The notes: generated by a model from the letters alone, not told the origin. A DNA stretch of 64,000 nt from Streptomyces himalayensis subsp. himalayensis (GCF_013778455.1 NZ_JACEHE010000036.1:1-64000), one strand, 5' to 3'; counted from the stretch's first letter, positions 24,318 to 33,206 are shown. A program made the numbers and translations.

Positions 24318-25424
24318 TCAGTTGAGGAATCCGCGGGCGTCGACCGGCCAGCGCTGCAGCGACGTACCCGTGCTGTCGGTGACGATCAGTTCCTCGAAAC
24401 CGAGGACGACGGGGCATACGTGGTTGGGCACCACCGGTACGACGGTGCCGACGCTGGGGCGGAACTCGCCGTCCGGCAGCGGGAGGAATCCGTGGTACTC
24501 GTTGAGCTTGGCCAGTACTGCCTTAGTGCCGGCGATGCCGCCGTAGCCGATCTCAGGGCTGCCTTCGCGGCTGAGGGCTTTGGTGCCCACATCGAGGATG
24601 ACCTGGTCGGAGACCCAGTCGCTGACCACGGTGCCGGCGACGAACAACGCGATCTGGTCGTCCGTGCAGGAGCCCAGCCGGGCGTTGTTCAGATCGCCGA
24701 AGACGTACTCGCCGGGACGGATCTCGGTGATCACGCTGCTGGTGGAGAACTCGAGGGTGGGAGTGGAGCCGGCGCTGACCACCTCAGCGGTGACCCCGAC
24801 GTCGGCGAGGCTGCGTACCGCAGTGGTGAGCGCGGCCTCCTGGTCCTGCGCGGCACGCCGGCGAACGTCCCGGCCGGCGCCACCGTGACCTGGATAGGTG
24901 AAGACGCCCACCGGCACCAGACCGCGCTTGCGGGCGGCGAGCGCGAGATCGCCCGCAGCCTCGGGCGGCGCCCCGGAACGACGGGCGCCGCAGTCGACCT
25001 CGATCACGACCTGCAGCCGGTCGGGTTCGTCTCCCATCGCGTCGGCGAGGGCCTCGACCGCCGCGACGTTGTCGACGCCGACCCGCAGGCGGGCGGACTC
25101 GGCGAGCCGGCGGATCCGGGCTCGCTTCGTTCCCGCGGCCCAGATCGGGTAGGCGAGGAGGATGTCGTCGAACCCGGCCGCGGCGAAGACCTCGGCCTCA
25201 CCGACGTTTCCCGCGGTGATCCCGACCGCGCCGGCCTCGATCTGGCGTCGCCCGATCTCCACGCACTTGTGCGTCTTGACGTGCGGCCTGACCTTGAGGT
25301 TGTGCTGGTCGGCGAAGCCCTGAATGCGCTCGATGTTGCCCTGCATGACGTCGACCAGCACGATCGGCGCGGGGGTGTCGATCCGCTCGACCAGAGCGTC
25401 GAGTGCTCGTTGCAGCCGGTTCAC
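24318..25424 (-). CDS. D-threonine aldolase/D-serine dehydratase-type PLP enzyme (alanine racemase fold III)
   Basis: This 368-aa protein has the PLP lysine in RPHVKTHKCVEIG (about residues 48-60), VEVDCGARRSG in the barrel, and the C-terminal metal-site residues HGFL and PNHVCP. DSD1/D-TA enzymes cleave D-beta-hydroxy amino acids to glycine and an aldehyde, or dehydrate D-serine. GTG 25424 with AAGGAGG upstream gives the family start. It lies 123 bp after the RidA gene on the same strand. RidA removes reactive enamines or imines, which fits a PLP enzyme or amine oxidase partner. Confidence 0.9.
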   Translation of the reverse strand: MNRLQRALDALVERIDTPAPIVLVDVMQGNIERIQGFADQHNLKVRPHVKTHKCVEIGRRQIEAGAVGITAGNVGEAEVFAAAGFDDILLAYPIWAAGTKRARIRRLAESARLRVGVDNVAAVEALADAMGDEPDRLQVVIEVDCGARRSGAPPEAAGDLALAARKRGLVPVGVFTYPGHGGAGRDVRRRAAQDQEAALTTAVRSLADVGVTAEVVSAGSTPTLEFSTSSVITEIRPGEYVFGDLNNARLGSCTDDQIALFVAGTVVSDWVSDQVILDVGTKALSREGSPEIGYGGIAGTKAVLAKLNEYHGFLPLPDGEFRPSVGTVVPVVPNHVCPVVLGFEELIVTDSTGTSLQRWPVDARGFLN

Positions 25425-25547
25425 GCTGCCCTCCTTGTGGTTCTGCCTGGAATGATCGAGGGGCGCGGGTCCTGACTCCCCCTGGATGCCGAACGCGCGC
25501 GGCCCGCGATATTGCGCGCACTTGCGTACACCGCCGTCGGGCACGCC

Positions 25548-26033
25548 CTACACAGCGGTGCAGACCATCTGGATCTCGACCGGACTGTTGAGCGGCAACC
25601 CGGCGACACCGATCGCGGTACGAGCGTGCCGTCCGTTCTCGCCCAGCACCTCGATGAGCAGTTCACTGGCCGCGTTGGCGACGTTCGACTGCTCACCGAA
25701 GTCCGGCGTACTGGCCACGAAGACCAGCATCTGCACGATCCGGACCCGGTCCAGGTCGCCCACCGCCTGCACAGCGGCAGCGAGGCAGTTGAGCGCGGCA
25801 TGGCGCGCGAGTAACCGCGCCGTCTCGAGGTCGACGTCCCTGCCGACAGTGCCCTGCCCCAGCAGCCAACCGTCCTTGTAAGGCAGCTGGCCCGAAATGT
25901 AGATGCTGGAGCCCACGGTCCGGTGGTGCACGTAGTACGGGTTGTCGCGGGGCTCGGGAAGGGCCAGACCCAAGGCCTGAAGCCGATCGGAAGCCGAGTC
26001 GGTGTTCGCTGCCGAAGTCACGGACTGGCTCAT
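25548..26033 (-). CDS. RidA-family protein, copy 1
   Basis: This 161-aa protein belongs to the YjgF/RidA family, the longer type with an N-terminal extension. GSSIYISGQLPYKDG, LAARHAALNCLAA-like helices and VRIVQMLVFVASTPDF are visible, as is NVANAASELLIEVLGENGRH with the substrate Arg. RidA proteins hydrolyse imines and enamines made by PLP enzymes or amine oxidases. ATG 26033 begins MSQSVTSAANTD. It is about 75% identical by eye to the copy at 30935-31420. A promoter with a shared palindrome lies about 150 bp upstream. Confidence 0.92.
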   Translation of the reverse strand: MSQSVTSAANTDSASDRLQALGLALPEPRDNPYYVHHRTVGSSIYISGQLPYKDGWLLGQGTVGRDVDLETARLLARHAALNCLAAAVQAVGDLDRVRIVQMLVFVASTPDFGEQSNVANAASELLIEVLGENGRHARTAIGVAGLPLNSPVEIQMVCTAV

Positions 26034-26184
26034 CGCGCCACCTCCGCGGACGGAACAGGGCACATGCCCACGCAGTTGGCCACGAGAACCCGCTTCGCAT
26101 GAATCTTGATCATCTGCACTCGGTTCTCCTCTCGAGTAACAGTGGCGACATAACGCCGTATGGTGGCTTAAACCCGCCACCCTA

Positions 26185-26227
26185 TTGTCGTTTGTCGACC
26201 ATATGGGGGCCCGTTGAGCACTGTCAA
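26185..26227 (-). promoter_or_regulatory. promoter and GntR-type operator of the RidA-aldolase-SDR cluster
   Basis: On the minus strand TTGACA (26227-26222) is followed after 18 bases by TATGGT (26203-26198), a sigma70-like promoter. The palindrome TTGTCG-TTTGT-CGACCA (26185-26201) overlaps the -10 region. The same operator pattern occurs at 29517-29533, 30130-30146 and 30155-30171. Confidence 0.65.
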
Positions 26228-26235
26228 CACAAACT

Positions 26236-26560
26236 TCAGCCTCGAATGCGACCTCGGAACACCACGTGCGGCTGGACCCGCCGCTGCTGGAAGCGACGGT
26301 CGACGCCGCGACCTGGCTCTCCGGTCTCCTCCGGTTCGGCATGGACGAGCATGTGCAGCACACCTGTCCGCATGACGATCGCTGACGGCGGCGGGATTCT
26401 CGAGCGGTTGACACGGATGGTCGAACTCACGCCCGACGAGATCCCCATGCCACAACAGCGGCTTGGCCTGCTGCCCGGTTGTTCCAACAAGGCCTACAGC
26501 GACCGGCTGCAAGCCCGTGGTGACGGCAACGGGGTCGCGTGGCGACACTGGACCCGTTCA
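26236..26560 (+). other. unrecognised gene debris
   Basis: Plus-strand frames give short coherent runs such as RLDPPLLEATVDAATWLSG and LTRMVELTPDEIPMPQQRLG, broken by stops and frame changes. No family was recognised. It sits between the RidA promoter and a transposase relic and is probably decayed coding sequence. Confidence 0.25.
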
Positions 26561-26611
26561 CGGCCGGAAGAACGCCGCCGACCTTCAGGCGGATCCGGCA
26601 GGAAGACGACC

Positions 26612-27030
26612 GTGACGCGGAGGCAACTCACCAACAAACAGCGGAGGTTGATCGCGCTGTTCCTGCCGATAGGCAAGTACGGCCCCTACCCTGAGCGACT
26701 GCGGAATCAGTTCGAGGGTGCGATGTGGCGGTTCAGGGCAGGCGCGCAGTGGCGTGAGATTTCCAGGCGAGTTCGGGACTGACCGACCGCCTACGGGTGT
26801 TTGCAGGTCGGGAGGAACACCGGTCTCTTCACCGCGCTGCCGGAAGGCCTGATCGCCGAAGTCACCCGCCAGGGCAAGACGGACTTGTCCGGTGGTCAGC
26901 GTGGACTCCACGACCGTCCCTGCCACACCACGACGCGCCGGGATGATCGTCGATAAAGACGTCATGAAGCTTCTTGAGGAAGCTGCCGCCGAGCAGGAAC
27001 AAGCCCGCCCCTACGACATCTGGTCGTCCG
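26612..27030 (+). pseudogene. IS5-family transposase relic
   Basis: GTG 26612 begins TRRQLTNKQRRLIALFLPIG, continuing KYGPYPERLRNQFEGAMWRF and AQWREI, the N-terminal domain of IS5-type transposases. After a stop at about 26780 other frames give FTALPEGLIAEV and then VSVDSTTVPA and AGMIVDKDVMKLLEEAAAEQ, which include the first catalytic Asp region. The rest of the DDE domain is gone. Several frameshifts show long inactivity. No terminal repeats were found. Confidence 0.8.
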
Positions 27031-27193
27031 CGGTCGCGCCTCCAGCATGGCGCGCCGAGCCGTGGCCACGGCTGAGGCCCGGACGCCGCGCCAGTGATCC
27101 GGGACGGCGTCCGGGCAGGCCAAGAACGCATCCTCGGACGGACGGCGCGCATTCGGCGACCGGTGGTGCGGTGCGATAAGCGCACCATGCGGG

Positions 27194-27403
27194 TCAGTGC
27201 GCCGTCTCGGCCATGTCGCAGGTGTGGCATACCACCCTGCGTGCCGGGATACGGCCGTACGAAGAGCCCAGGCCGTTCTGGTGGTCGACGCGTACCTGAC
27301 GTACGCGGGCGTGGTTCTCGCAGGTGGCCAAGCCGCAGCGCGAGCACACACCGATGCCGGTGGTGTCGCTGCGCGCCTCCTGGAGGCAGTCATAGCACCT
27401 CAT
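27194..27403 (-). CDS. DUF2180 family zinc-ribbon protein
   Basis: This 69-aa protein starts MRCYDCLQEARSD at ATG 27403, preceded by CGGAG. It has Cys pairs CYDC and CSRCG, HARVRQV, and a third pair VVCHTC near its end, the pattern of the small Streptomyces DUF2180 proteins, probably a zinc-binding fold. It is intact amid transposase debris. Function is unknown; these genes often sit alone. The region from 27404 to 28139 holds only short unrecognised frames such as DLKQCREAFPAYRDPGRAG. Confidence 0.75.
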   Translation of the reverse strand: MRCYDCLQEARSDTTGIGVCSRCGLATCENHARVRQVRVDHQNGLGSSYGRIPARRVVCHTCDMAETAH

Positions 27404-28139
27404 GTCCAACTCCGATTTCAGTAGGGGGCGGGGTATGGCGGCCAACCAACACGAACAAACCCACCCAGGCCGCACACACCTACTCAAGGAGCTTGAAAAC
27501 TAGGCCCCAGTTTAGACTCTGTCAAGACTAAGACTCGATCGCGATCGTATGACCGTGCGCGATGCAGTGAAGCAGCTTGACCTGACTATCAGTCAGCGTT
27601 CGCTGTCCAGAGGTACAGCGGCGCGGTGCGCGTCCCCGCGCCCCGCAACCCGCGCTCCAGGCAGAGTCGCCGTTGAACGTCGGCACGGTGCGGACAGCGC
27701 CGCCGGGGTGCAACTCCGACCCGTCTACCAGGGGCATGGAGGGCCTACGAGTCGCCGGCCGATCCCCGAGATCAGGCGCCTCGGCGAGACCTGAAGCAGT
27801 GCCGCGAGGCGTTCCCGGCCTACCGCGATCCCGGCCGCGCCGGCATCAAAGCCGCCGCCAACGGCTTCACCTCGAACCTCAAGCAGGACGCGCCACTCAG
27901 ACCTCGCCTCACATGGCCTATGAGCTCGTTGAGCGGTGCAAGACAGTTCTGCTGTCCGCCGAGGGAGGTGAGGCGTCCTCAGGGCAGTGGCCGACGGCGG
28001 GCCGGTAACCGCAAGGTCCAGGAAGCGGGCACCTTCGTGGCTTCGCCCTGGCTGCCCATGGCGGGCAGTTGCCTCCGGGTTCGGGGCGGCCTGGCCGACC
28101 GCATACCGGCGCTTCGCCCAGCGGGCCGAAGTCAGCCAG

Positions 28140-28440
28140 GGGCGGACCCGGTGGTGGCGGTGACCTGCCTGGACGGCACTAGCCGCACCGAGCTGTATCG
28201 CTTCGCGTCCACCCCGCTGAATGAGGTTGCGTTTCCCGCACGGGAGACGGCGGTCTGGTATGCGCACGAGTGGGAGATTGAATCGACGGAGGGGCCCCGG
28301 CGCGACGTGGTCACCAGTCGGCGCTGTGCAGACCGGTTCCTGCACCCACGCGGCCCGCGCGGCTTGGAGCCGGAGATCCACGCCTGCCGACGACACCCAG
28401 CTGCTGAGGGATCTCCAGGAGAAGGCCACGACCGAGCGTG
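28140..28440 (+). pseudogene. IS4-type transposase relic
   Basis: A plus-strand frame reads CLDGTSRTELYRFASTPLNE and AVWYAHEWEIESTEG, which resembles the C-terminal catalytic Glu motif (YxxRWxIE) of IS4-family transposases, with the Arg replaced by Glu. Upstream and downstream parts are not recognisable. From 28441 to 28797 nothing further could be assigned. Confidence 0.5.
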
Positions 28441-28797
28441 ACGTCGAACCCCGGCGTGCCCTGCACCGAGGTTCTGCCCGTGGTCACCCACTCGATCATC
28501 CAGCGCACCGGAGTCGACGCCGACTGCGCCGCGGGAGAAGCCGCGCGTATGACAGAAGGCCGCCACAATCCGTCTCCTGGAAGAACGGACCCATCCGCGC
28601 AGCTAACCGCGCAGCCGTAAACGCCCCGTCGCCCCTACCCGTCCCACCGCGCTGGCGACCGGCAACCTGCAACCCTCACTCAACATCCGCTACAAGATCG
28701 CGTTGACAGTGCGAGCTTGATCCTTGACTTTTTGGCATGGGTCTGCAACGTCACAGTGGCGACCGGGCTGGGACACTTCACGCACGCCGACATGGCC

Positions 28798-29505
28798 TCA
28801 TGCATGCCGGGGCGCGCGTTCCCCTGGATCTCCCGTCTGAGCTCCCAGCCCCATGGGGAAATGGGCAGCCAGTTCCTGGCGGAACGCGTCGGTGTCGCCT
28901 TCCAGGGCAACTGCGGCCAACCTCTCGTGCTCGACGACCAATTGATGCGGGTCGTCGCTGTAAGTGCGGTGATCGACGCTGAGGTGGAGGCGCAGCTTGG
29001 TCTCCCAGCCGTTCCAGAGACTCTGCAGGACGCCGTGCCCCGAGAGATCGTAGAAGAGCCTGTGGAATCGAAGGTGCGCGTCGATGCTGGCCGGGATGTC
29101 GTCCTTCTCCATTGCCCGGCGGAGATCCTCGACGGTTTGCAGCAACTGGGGCCGCTCAGGACCGCGCAGTGCTTCGGCCGAGAGCTCGGCGGCGTACGGC
29201 TCGACACGTAGCCGGACCGAGTCGATCTCGGCGACCTCACGAGCGCTCACCTCTACGACGAACGCCCCACGGTAGGGGATCTTGACGACGAGCCCTTCCT
29301 CCTCCAGCTTGGTCAGCGCCTCGCGCAGCGGGGACCGGCTGATCCCGAGATCAGCGGCGATGTGCGCCTCGCGCAGCTGGCCACCAGGAGGTACGGTCCC
29401 ATCGAGGATGGCGGCACGCAGTGTGCGGTAGACGCCGTCCGGCGTCGTCATCCGCTGCTCCTGCCACTCGAACTTGTGGTCCACCCCAACGCCCTCTCTG
29501 GTCAT
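28798..29505 (-). CDS. GntR-family regulator, FCD (FadR-like) subfamily
   Basis: This 235-aa protein has a winged helix (VYRTLRAAILDGTVPPGGQL, then HIAADLGISRSPLREALTKL, about residues 18-70) and an all-helical FCD ligand domain. The FCD domain has Asp/His metal ligands in SIDAHLRFHRLFYDLSGHG and later VEHERL. ATG 29505 (MTREGV) lies within an operator. A start at the internal ATG about 19 codons later would also work. FCD regulators usually repress catabolic operons and are released by a carboxylic acid. The palindrome TGGTCG-N5-CGACCA in its own promoter, the RidA cluster promoter and the HAD-RidA promoter suggests one regulon. Confidence 0.92.
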   Translation of the reverse strand: MTREGVGVDHKFEWQEQRMTTPDGVYRTLRAAILDGTVPPGGQLREAHIAADLGISRSPLREALTKLEEEGLVVKIPYRGAFVVEVSAREVAEIDSVRLRVEPYAAELSAEALRGPERPQLLQTVEDLRRAMEKDDIPASIDAHLRFHRLFYDLSGHGVLQSLWNGWETKLRLHLSVDHRTYSDDPHQLVVEHERLAAVALEGDTDAFRQELAAHFPMGLGAQTGDPGERAPRHA

Positions 29506-29535
29506 CGTCGACCACTTGGTCGTTTGTCGACTATA
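29499..29535 (-). promoter_or_regulatory. autoregulatory operators at the GntR gene start
   Basis: TGGTCG-TTTGT-CGACTA (29517-29533) overlaps a minus-strand -10-like TATAGT (29535-29530). A second half-spaced site TGGTCATCGTCGACCA (29499-29514) covers the start codon. Binding here would block initiation of the regulator gene. Confidence 0.6.
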
Positions 29536-29799
29536 CCTCCGATGATTTTGCACCGACACCTGGTTGTCAGGCTGCCGGTCCGGCGACGCGGGTGCTTGTG
29601 GACCTGCAGCGGGATGCAGCCGACCAAGGGGAGCGCGGCGGTCCGTGGCTCGGCCGCCCAGGACGCGCGACGCAGCACCTTCACGTCTCAGGACGCCGAC
29701 TCTTCCAGTCGGCACCAGGTTTTACGTGAGAAGCCGAGCACCTGGCTGGCCGGTGACGTTGCCGTTGCTCGCGGCCTGCTCGATGAGCCACACCCGGCG

Positions 29800-30090
29800 C
29801 TCGTACACCCTGTCCTGGTGGGTCACGGGATCGCCTTCGCCCCACGTGGGAATCTCCTCGTACACCGCCGGACCGTCGCTCTCCGGTTACTCCACGCCGA
29901 ACCTGCGCATGGTCCATTCCAGAGAGTGGACCACGACCTGGTGGAAGGGTTTGCACTCGCCGAGGCGCTCGTCGATCCGGTACTGGTTGCCGGTCCGCAC
30001 GAACTGGAGGCGACCTCGGCCGAGAGCCAATTGCGCCCGACCCGGCGGATTACCTCATTCATACGGAAGTGGCTCAGCGCCGGATCCGTC
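29800..30090 (-). pseudogene. HAD hydrolase relic, antisense to the intact HAD cluster
   Basis: On the minus strand, frames read QYRIDERLGECKPFHQVV, SLEWTMRRFGVE, a stop, then GPAVYEEIPTWGEGDPVT. These align with KAYRIDECTGAYQPFHQVV, SMERASRSVGLE and RAVYETIPTWGPYPGVT of the intact HAD protein at 30205-30885. The catalytic N-terminal motif and the C-terminal half are missing. It lies upstream of the GntR gene on its strand, so the minus-strand cluster once had its own HAD gene. Confidence 0.7.
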
Positions 30091-30111
30091 CGAGGCACAC
30101 CTCTGACGCTG

Positions 30112-30171
30112 TTGACAGTCGAGCCCTTCTGGTCGACAATCGACTAAAGAAGGATGGTCGACAATCGACCA
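30112..30171 (+). promoter_or_regulatory. promoter with two tandem operators for the HAD-RidA-oxidase operon
   Basis: TTGACA (30112-30117), 17 bases, then GACAAT (30135-30140) forms a sigma70-like promoter. TGGTCG-ACAAT-CGACTA (30130-30146) overlaps the -10. TGGTCG-ACAAT-CGACCA (30155-30171) follows 25 bp downstream. Both match the operators of the GntR and RidA promoters. Confidence 0.7.
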
Positions 30172-30204
30172 GAGCGCCACTCCACTGAAACACTAGGAGG
30201 ACCA

Positions 30205-30885
30205 GTGGGATTCGACGTCAAGCCCAAGTTCGTGACGTTCGACATGAACGGAACGCTGATCAAGTTCAGCATCAACGACACGATGCGTGAGGTCCTGGGC
30301 GACCGACTGCCGGCCGAGCTCGCCGATGAGTACCTGCGGATCTGCAAGGCGTACCGGATCGACGAGTGCACGGGCGCGTACCAGCCGTTCCACCAGGTCG
30401 TCGCTCGTTCCATGGAACGCGCCTCGCGCAGCGTCGGTCTCGAGTACCGCGAGGACGAGGCGCGGGCGGTGTACGAGACCATCCCCACCTGGGGCCCGTA
30501 CCCCGGTGTAACCGAGGCGCTGAACCGCCTGGCCGAGGCGGTCCCGCTGGTCATCATCACCAACAGCGACACCGCGCACGCCGTGCGCCTCGCGGAGAAC
30601 CTCAAGGCCCCGTTCGCAGACGTCATCAGCGCCGAGGAGATGGGCGTCTACAAGCCGCGACTCCGCGCCTTCGAGTACACGTTTGACAAGCTCGGCGTGA
30701 CACCCGACGAGCTCGTGCACGTCTCCGCGAGCCCCATGTACGACCACCGCTCCGCGGCCATCATGGGCATCAAGAACAAGGTGTACATGGACCGCGGCTG
30801 GGAGCACGACGAGCACTGGCTCGGCTACGAGCGGATCACCGACATCGCCGACCTCCCGGTCCTCTTCGGCCTGCCGCGCCCCTGA
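30205..30885 (+). CDS. HAD-superfamily hydrolase, haloacid dehalogenase type II-like
   Basis: This 226-aa protein has motif I FVTFDMNGTL (nucleophile Asp13), motif II IITNSD, the conserved Lys in EMGVYKPRLRAFEY, and a motif IV-like segment SASPMYDHRSAAIMG. The Asn two residues after the nucleophile is as in L-2-haloacid dehalogenases, not phosphatases. Its substrate could be a 2-haloacid or a phosphate ester. GTG 30205 after AGGAGGA is the start. The earlier ATG at 30154 lies inside the operators. It is first in the plus-strand operon with RidA and two FAD oxidases. Confidence 0.88.
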   Translation: MGFDVKPKFVTFDMNGTLIKFSINDTMREVLGDRLPAELADEYLRICKAYRIDECTGAYQPFHQVVARSMERASRSVGLEYREDEARAVYETIPTWGPYPGVTEALNRLAEAVPLVIITNSDTAHAVRLAENLKAPFADVISAEEMGVYKPRLRAFEYTFDKLGVTPDELVHVSASPMYDHRSAAIMGIKNKVYMDRGWEHDEHWLGYERITDIADLPVLFGLPRP

Positions 30886-30934
30886 CGCCCTAGCGGAGAA
30901 CTGAGGAAATGATCCACAGCAAGGCGGTGGCGGC

Positions 30935-31420
30935 ATGAGTCAGCCCCTGCCTCAAACGGTCGAGGGTGACTCGGCTTCAGAAAGGCTCCAGGCCCTAGGG
31001 CTGAAGCTACCCGTCCTCGCCGGCACCACGTACCTCGTGCCCCACCGGGCGGTGGGCTCCACCATCCACCTCTCCGGCCAACTCCCGTTCAAGGACGGCG
31101 AGCTGCTGGGTCAGGGCGTTGTCGGCCGGGACGTGGAGCTGGAGACCGCGCAGGAGCTCGCGCGCCATGCGGCGCTCAACGCGCTCGCTGCCGCTGTGCA
31201 GGCGGTGGGCGATCTGGACCGGGTCCGGATCGTGCAGATGCTGGTCTTCGTGGCCAGCACGCCGGACTTCGGTGAGCAGTCGCAGGTCGCCAACGCGGCC
31301 AGTGAACTGCTCATCGAGGTACTGGGTGAGAACGGACGCCACGCCCGCACCGCGATCGGTGTCGCCGGACTGCCTCTCAACACCCCTGTCGAGATCCAGG
31401 TCATCTGCACCGCTGTGTAG
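30935..31420 (+). CDS. RidA-family protein, copy 2
   Basis: This 161-aa protein is closely related to copy 1 at 25548-26033, with long identical stretches such as AVQAVGDLDRVRIVQMLVFV. It has GSTIHLSGQLPFKDG and QVANAASELLIEVLGENGRH. The likely function is hydrolysis of imines or enamines. It is the second gene of the HAD operon, 49 bp after the first, and precedes the fused remnants of aldolase and SDR genes, then two FAD oxidases whose imine products it may process. ATG 30935 starts MSQPLPQTVEGD. Confidence 0.92.
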   Translation: MSQPLPQTVEGDSASERLQALGLKLPVLAGTTYLVPHRAVGSTIHLSGQLPFKDGELLGQGVVGRDVELETAQELARHAALNALAAAVQAVGDLDRVRIVQMLVFVASTPDFGEQSQVANAASELLIEVLGENGRHARTAIGVAGLPLNTPVEIQVICTAV

Positions 31421-31434
31421 CGGCGGGCCAATCA

Positions 31435-31737
31435 TGAGCAGTGCGGCGGCGGCCCGGCTTCAAGACGCACTCGACGCACTCGGCCAGCACGATCGACACC
31501 CCGGTGCGGATCCTGCTGGCCGACGCGATCCAAGACAGCGTCGGCCGAGTCGTCGAGGCGTCCTTCCGGCGCAGGTACGACCCGGAGGCCACCCGCCGTG
31601 AGCGTGAGGGGCAGATCCCGCTCCGGCGCCTCGCCACTCCCGAGGAGATCGCCGACGCCGTCCTGTTCCTCGCGTCGTCGGAGTCCTCGTACATCACCGG
31701 GGCAACGCACCCCGTCGACGGCGGCCACACCGCCTTC
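31435..31737 (+). pseudogene. deletion fusion of a D-threonine-aldolase-type gene start and an SDR gene end
   Basis: After the RidA stop, ATG 31435 starts SSAAAARLQDALDAL, matching RLQRALDAL of the PLP enzyme at 24318-25424. In the next frame IDTPVRILLADAIQDSVGRV matches IDTPAPIVLVDVMQGNIERI. It then joins directly to VEASFRRRYDPEATRRERE, QIPLRRLATPEEIADAVLF and VDGGHTAF, the last 60 residues of the SDR at 23508-24242. The SDR stop codon is lost (CAG follows). The aldolase body and the SDR start have been deleted, so neither protein is made. It shows that this cluster once had the same RidA-aldolase-SDR order as the minus-strand one. Confidence 0.88.
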
Positions 31738-31782
31738 CAGCAGCAGCCCACGCGGTTCCCAGAGACAGATGAAGGACACACC

Positions 31783-33186
31783 ATGAACGCCCTTGCGGCA
31801 CCACCCCGAAACGGAGAGCTCGGCTTCTGGGTGGCCCAACTGGCCGACAAGAGGCCCTCGTTCCCCCGCTTCACCGGCCAGGACTCCGTCGACGTGGCCA
31901 TTGTCGGCGGCGGCTACACCGGCCTCTGGGCGGCGTACTTCGCCAAGAAGCTCGAACCGTCGCTCTCGGTCGCCGTCTTCGAGGCCGAACAGGTGGGCTA
32001 CGGCGCATCAGGACGCAACGGCGGCTGGCTCTCGGCGATGCCTCCGGGAAACCGTGCCACGTTCGCCCGCGCCGGGGGAGGGCTGGAGGCGAGCCGGGCA
32101 CTGCAGCAGGAGTTCGTCGCCGGCGTCGACGCGGTCCTGGACATCCTCCAGGCCGAAGGTATCGACGCCGATCAGCACAAGGGCGGCGCGCTCGTCGCCG
32201 CCCACACGGAGGCGGGGCTGGGTCGGCTTGTTGCCAGGCGTGATGCGGACCTGAAGTACGGGCTGACCGACGACGAGGTCCATATGCTCGGCCGGGAGGA
32301 GTTCCGGAGCCGGATCAACATCTCCACCGTTCACGGTGGGCTCTTCTACAAGCACTGCGCGCGGTTCCACCCCGCGAAGCTCGTCTACGGCCTCGCCGAC
32401 ACCCTGACGTCCATGGGGGTCAGGATCTTCGAGGGCAGCCGGGTGGACAGTGTCGCGGGTAGGACCCTCACCTTGGCCAACGGACGTGTCACCGCGGCCA
32501 AGACGTTCATCTGCACCGAGGGTTATTCGGGACAGTTGCTTGGCAGCAGGACACTGATCCCGGTCAATTCCTCGTTGATCGTGACCAAGCCTCTGTCGGA
32601 GGAGGCCTGGCAGGAGATCGGCTGGGACGGGCTGCAGTGCCTCAGCGACTCCGCGCACACGTTCATCTACGCCCAACGGACATCGGACGGCCGTATCGCC
32701 ATGGGGGGCCGCGGTGTCCCCTACCGCTTCGGGTCCGGCACAGGGGGAGCCGGCGCAACCGCCCAGTCCACCATTGACCTGATCTCGCAGAAGCTCAGTT
32801 CCTTCTTCCCGGCGATCCCCTTCGAGGTGGACCACGCCTGGTCGGGAGTCCTGGGCGTCACGCGTGACTGGAACGGCGGGGTGCACTGGAACCCGGCATC
32901 GGGGATCGGATCGTCCACCGGCTACGCGGGACACGGCGTCACGTCGGCCTACGTCGGCGGCAGGACTCTCGTGGAGCTCGCCTTCGAGCAGGAAACCGAA
33001 CGGACCACCCTTCCCTGGGTCGGCTACCGGGCACGGAAGTGGGAACCGGAACCCATCCGCTGGCTGGGCGTTCACGCCATGTACCGGCTCTTCGGTATTG
33101 CCGACCAGTGGGAAGAGCGCAGGGGCTCCAGCAAGACCTCACTCCTGGCCAGATTCGGCAGCAGGCTCGCCGGACTTCACGAGTAA
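31783..33186 (+). CDS. FAD-dependent amine/amino-acid oxidoreductase (DAO family, PuuB-like)
   Basis: This 467-aa flavoprotein has VAIVGGGYTGLWAAYFAKKL (about residues 38-57), GYGASGRNGGWLSAMPPG (FAD contact), and a C-terminal GYAGHGVTSAYVGGR closing the FAD site. The SGRNGGW motif resembles gamma-glutamylputrescine oxidase and glycine oxidase relatives. ATG 31783, with GAAGGA ten bases upstream, is the start. The open frame before it belongs to the SDR remnant. It likely oxidises a primary or secondary amine to an imine plus H2O2, and the upstream RidA may hydrolyse that imine. Confidence 0.9.
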   Translation: MNALAAPPRNGELGFWVAQLADKRPSFPRFTGQDSVDVAIVGGGYTGLWAAYFAKKLEPSLSVAVFEAEQVGYGASGRNGGWLSAMPPGNRATFARAGGGLEASRALQQEFVAGVDAVLDILQAEGIDADQHKGGALVAAHTEAGLGRLVARRDADLKYGLTDDEVHMLGREEFRSRINISTVHGGLFYKHCARFHPAKLVYGLADTLTSMGVRIFEGSRVDSVAGRTLTLANGRVTAAKTFICTEGYSGQLLGSRTLIPVNSSLIVTKPLSEEAWQEIGWDGLQCLSDSAHTFIYAQRTSDGRIAMGGRGVPYRFGSGTGGAGATAQSTIDLISQKLSSFFPAIPFEVDHAWSGVLGVTRDWNGGVHWNPASGIGSSTGYAGHGVTSAYVGGRTLVELAFEQETERTTLPWVGYRARKWEPEPIRWLGVHAMYRLFGIADQWEERRGSSKTSLLARFGSRLAGLHE

Positions 33187-33206
33187 CGAAAAGGAACTGC
33201 TTTCTC

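Noticed and set aside
27528..27737. Small minus-strand gene with a LuxR-like segment (TLTDSQVKLLHCIAHGHTIA)
   Set aside because: Only one short suggestive segment, no helix-turn-helix completion, and no clear start. Left as unassigned debris.
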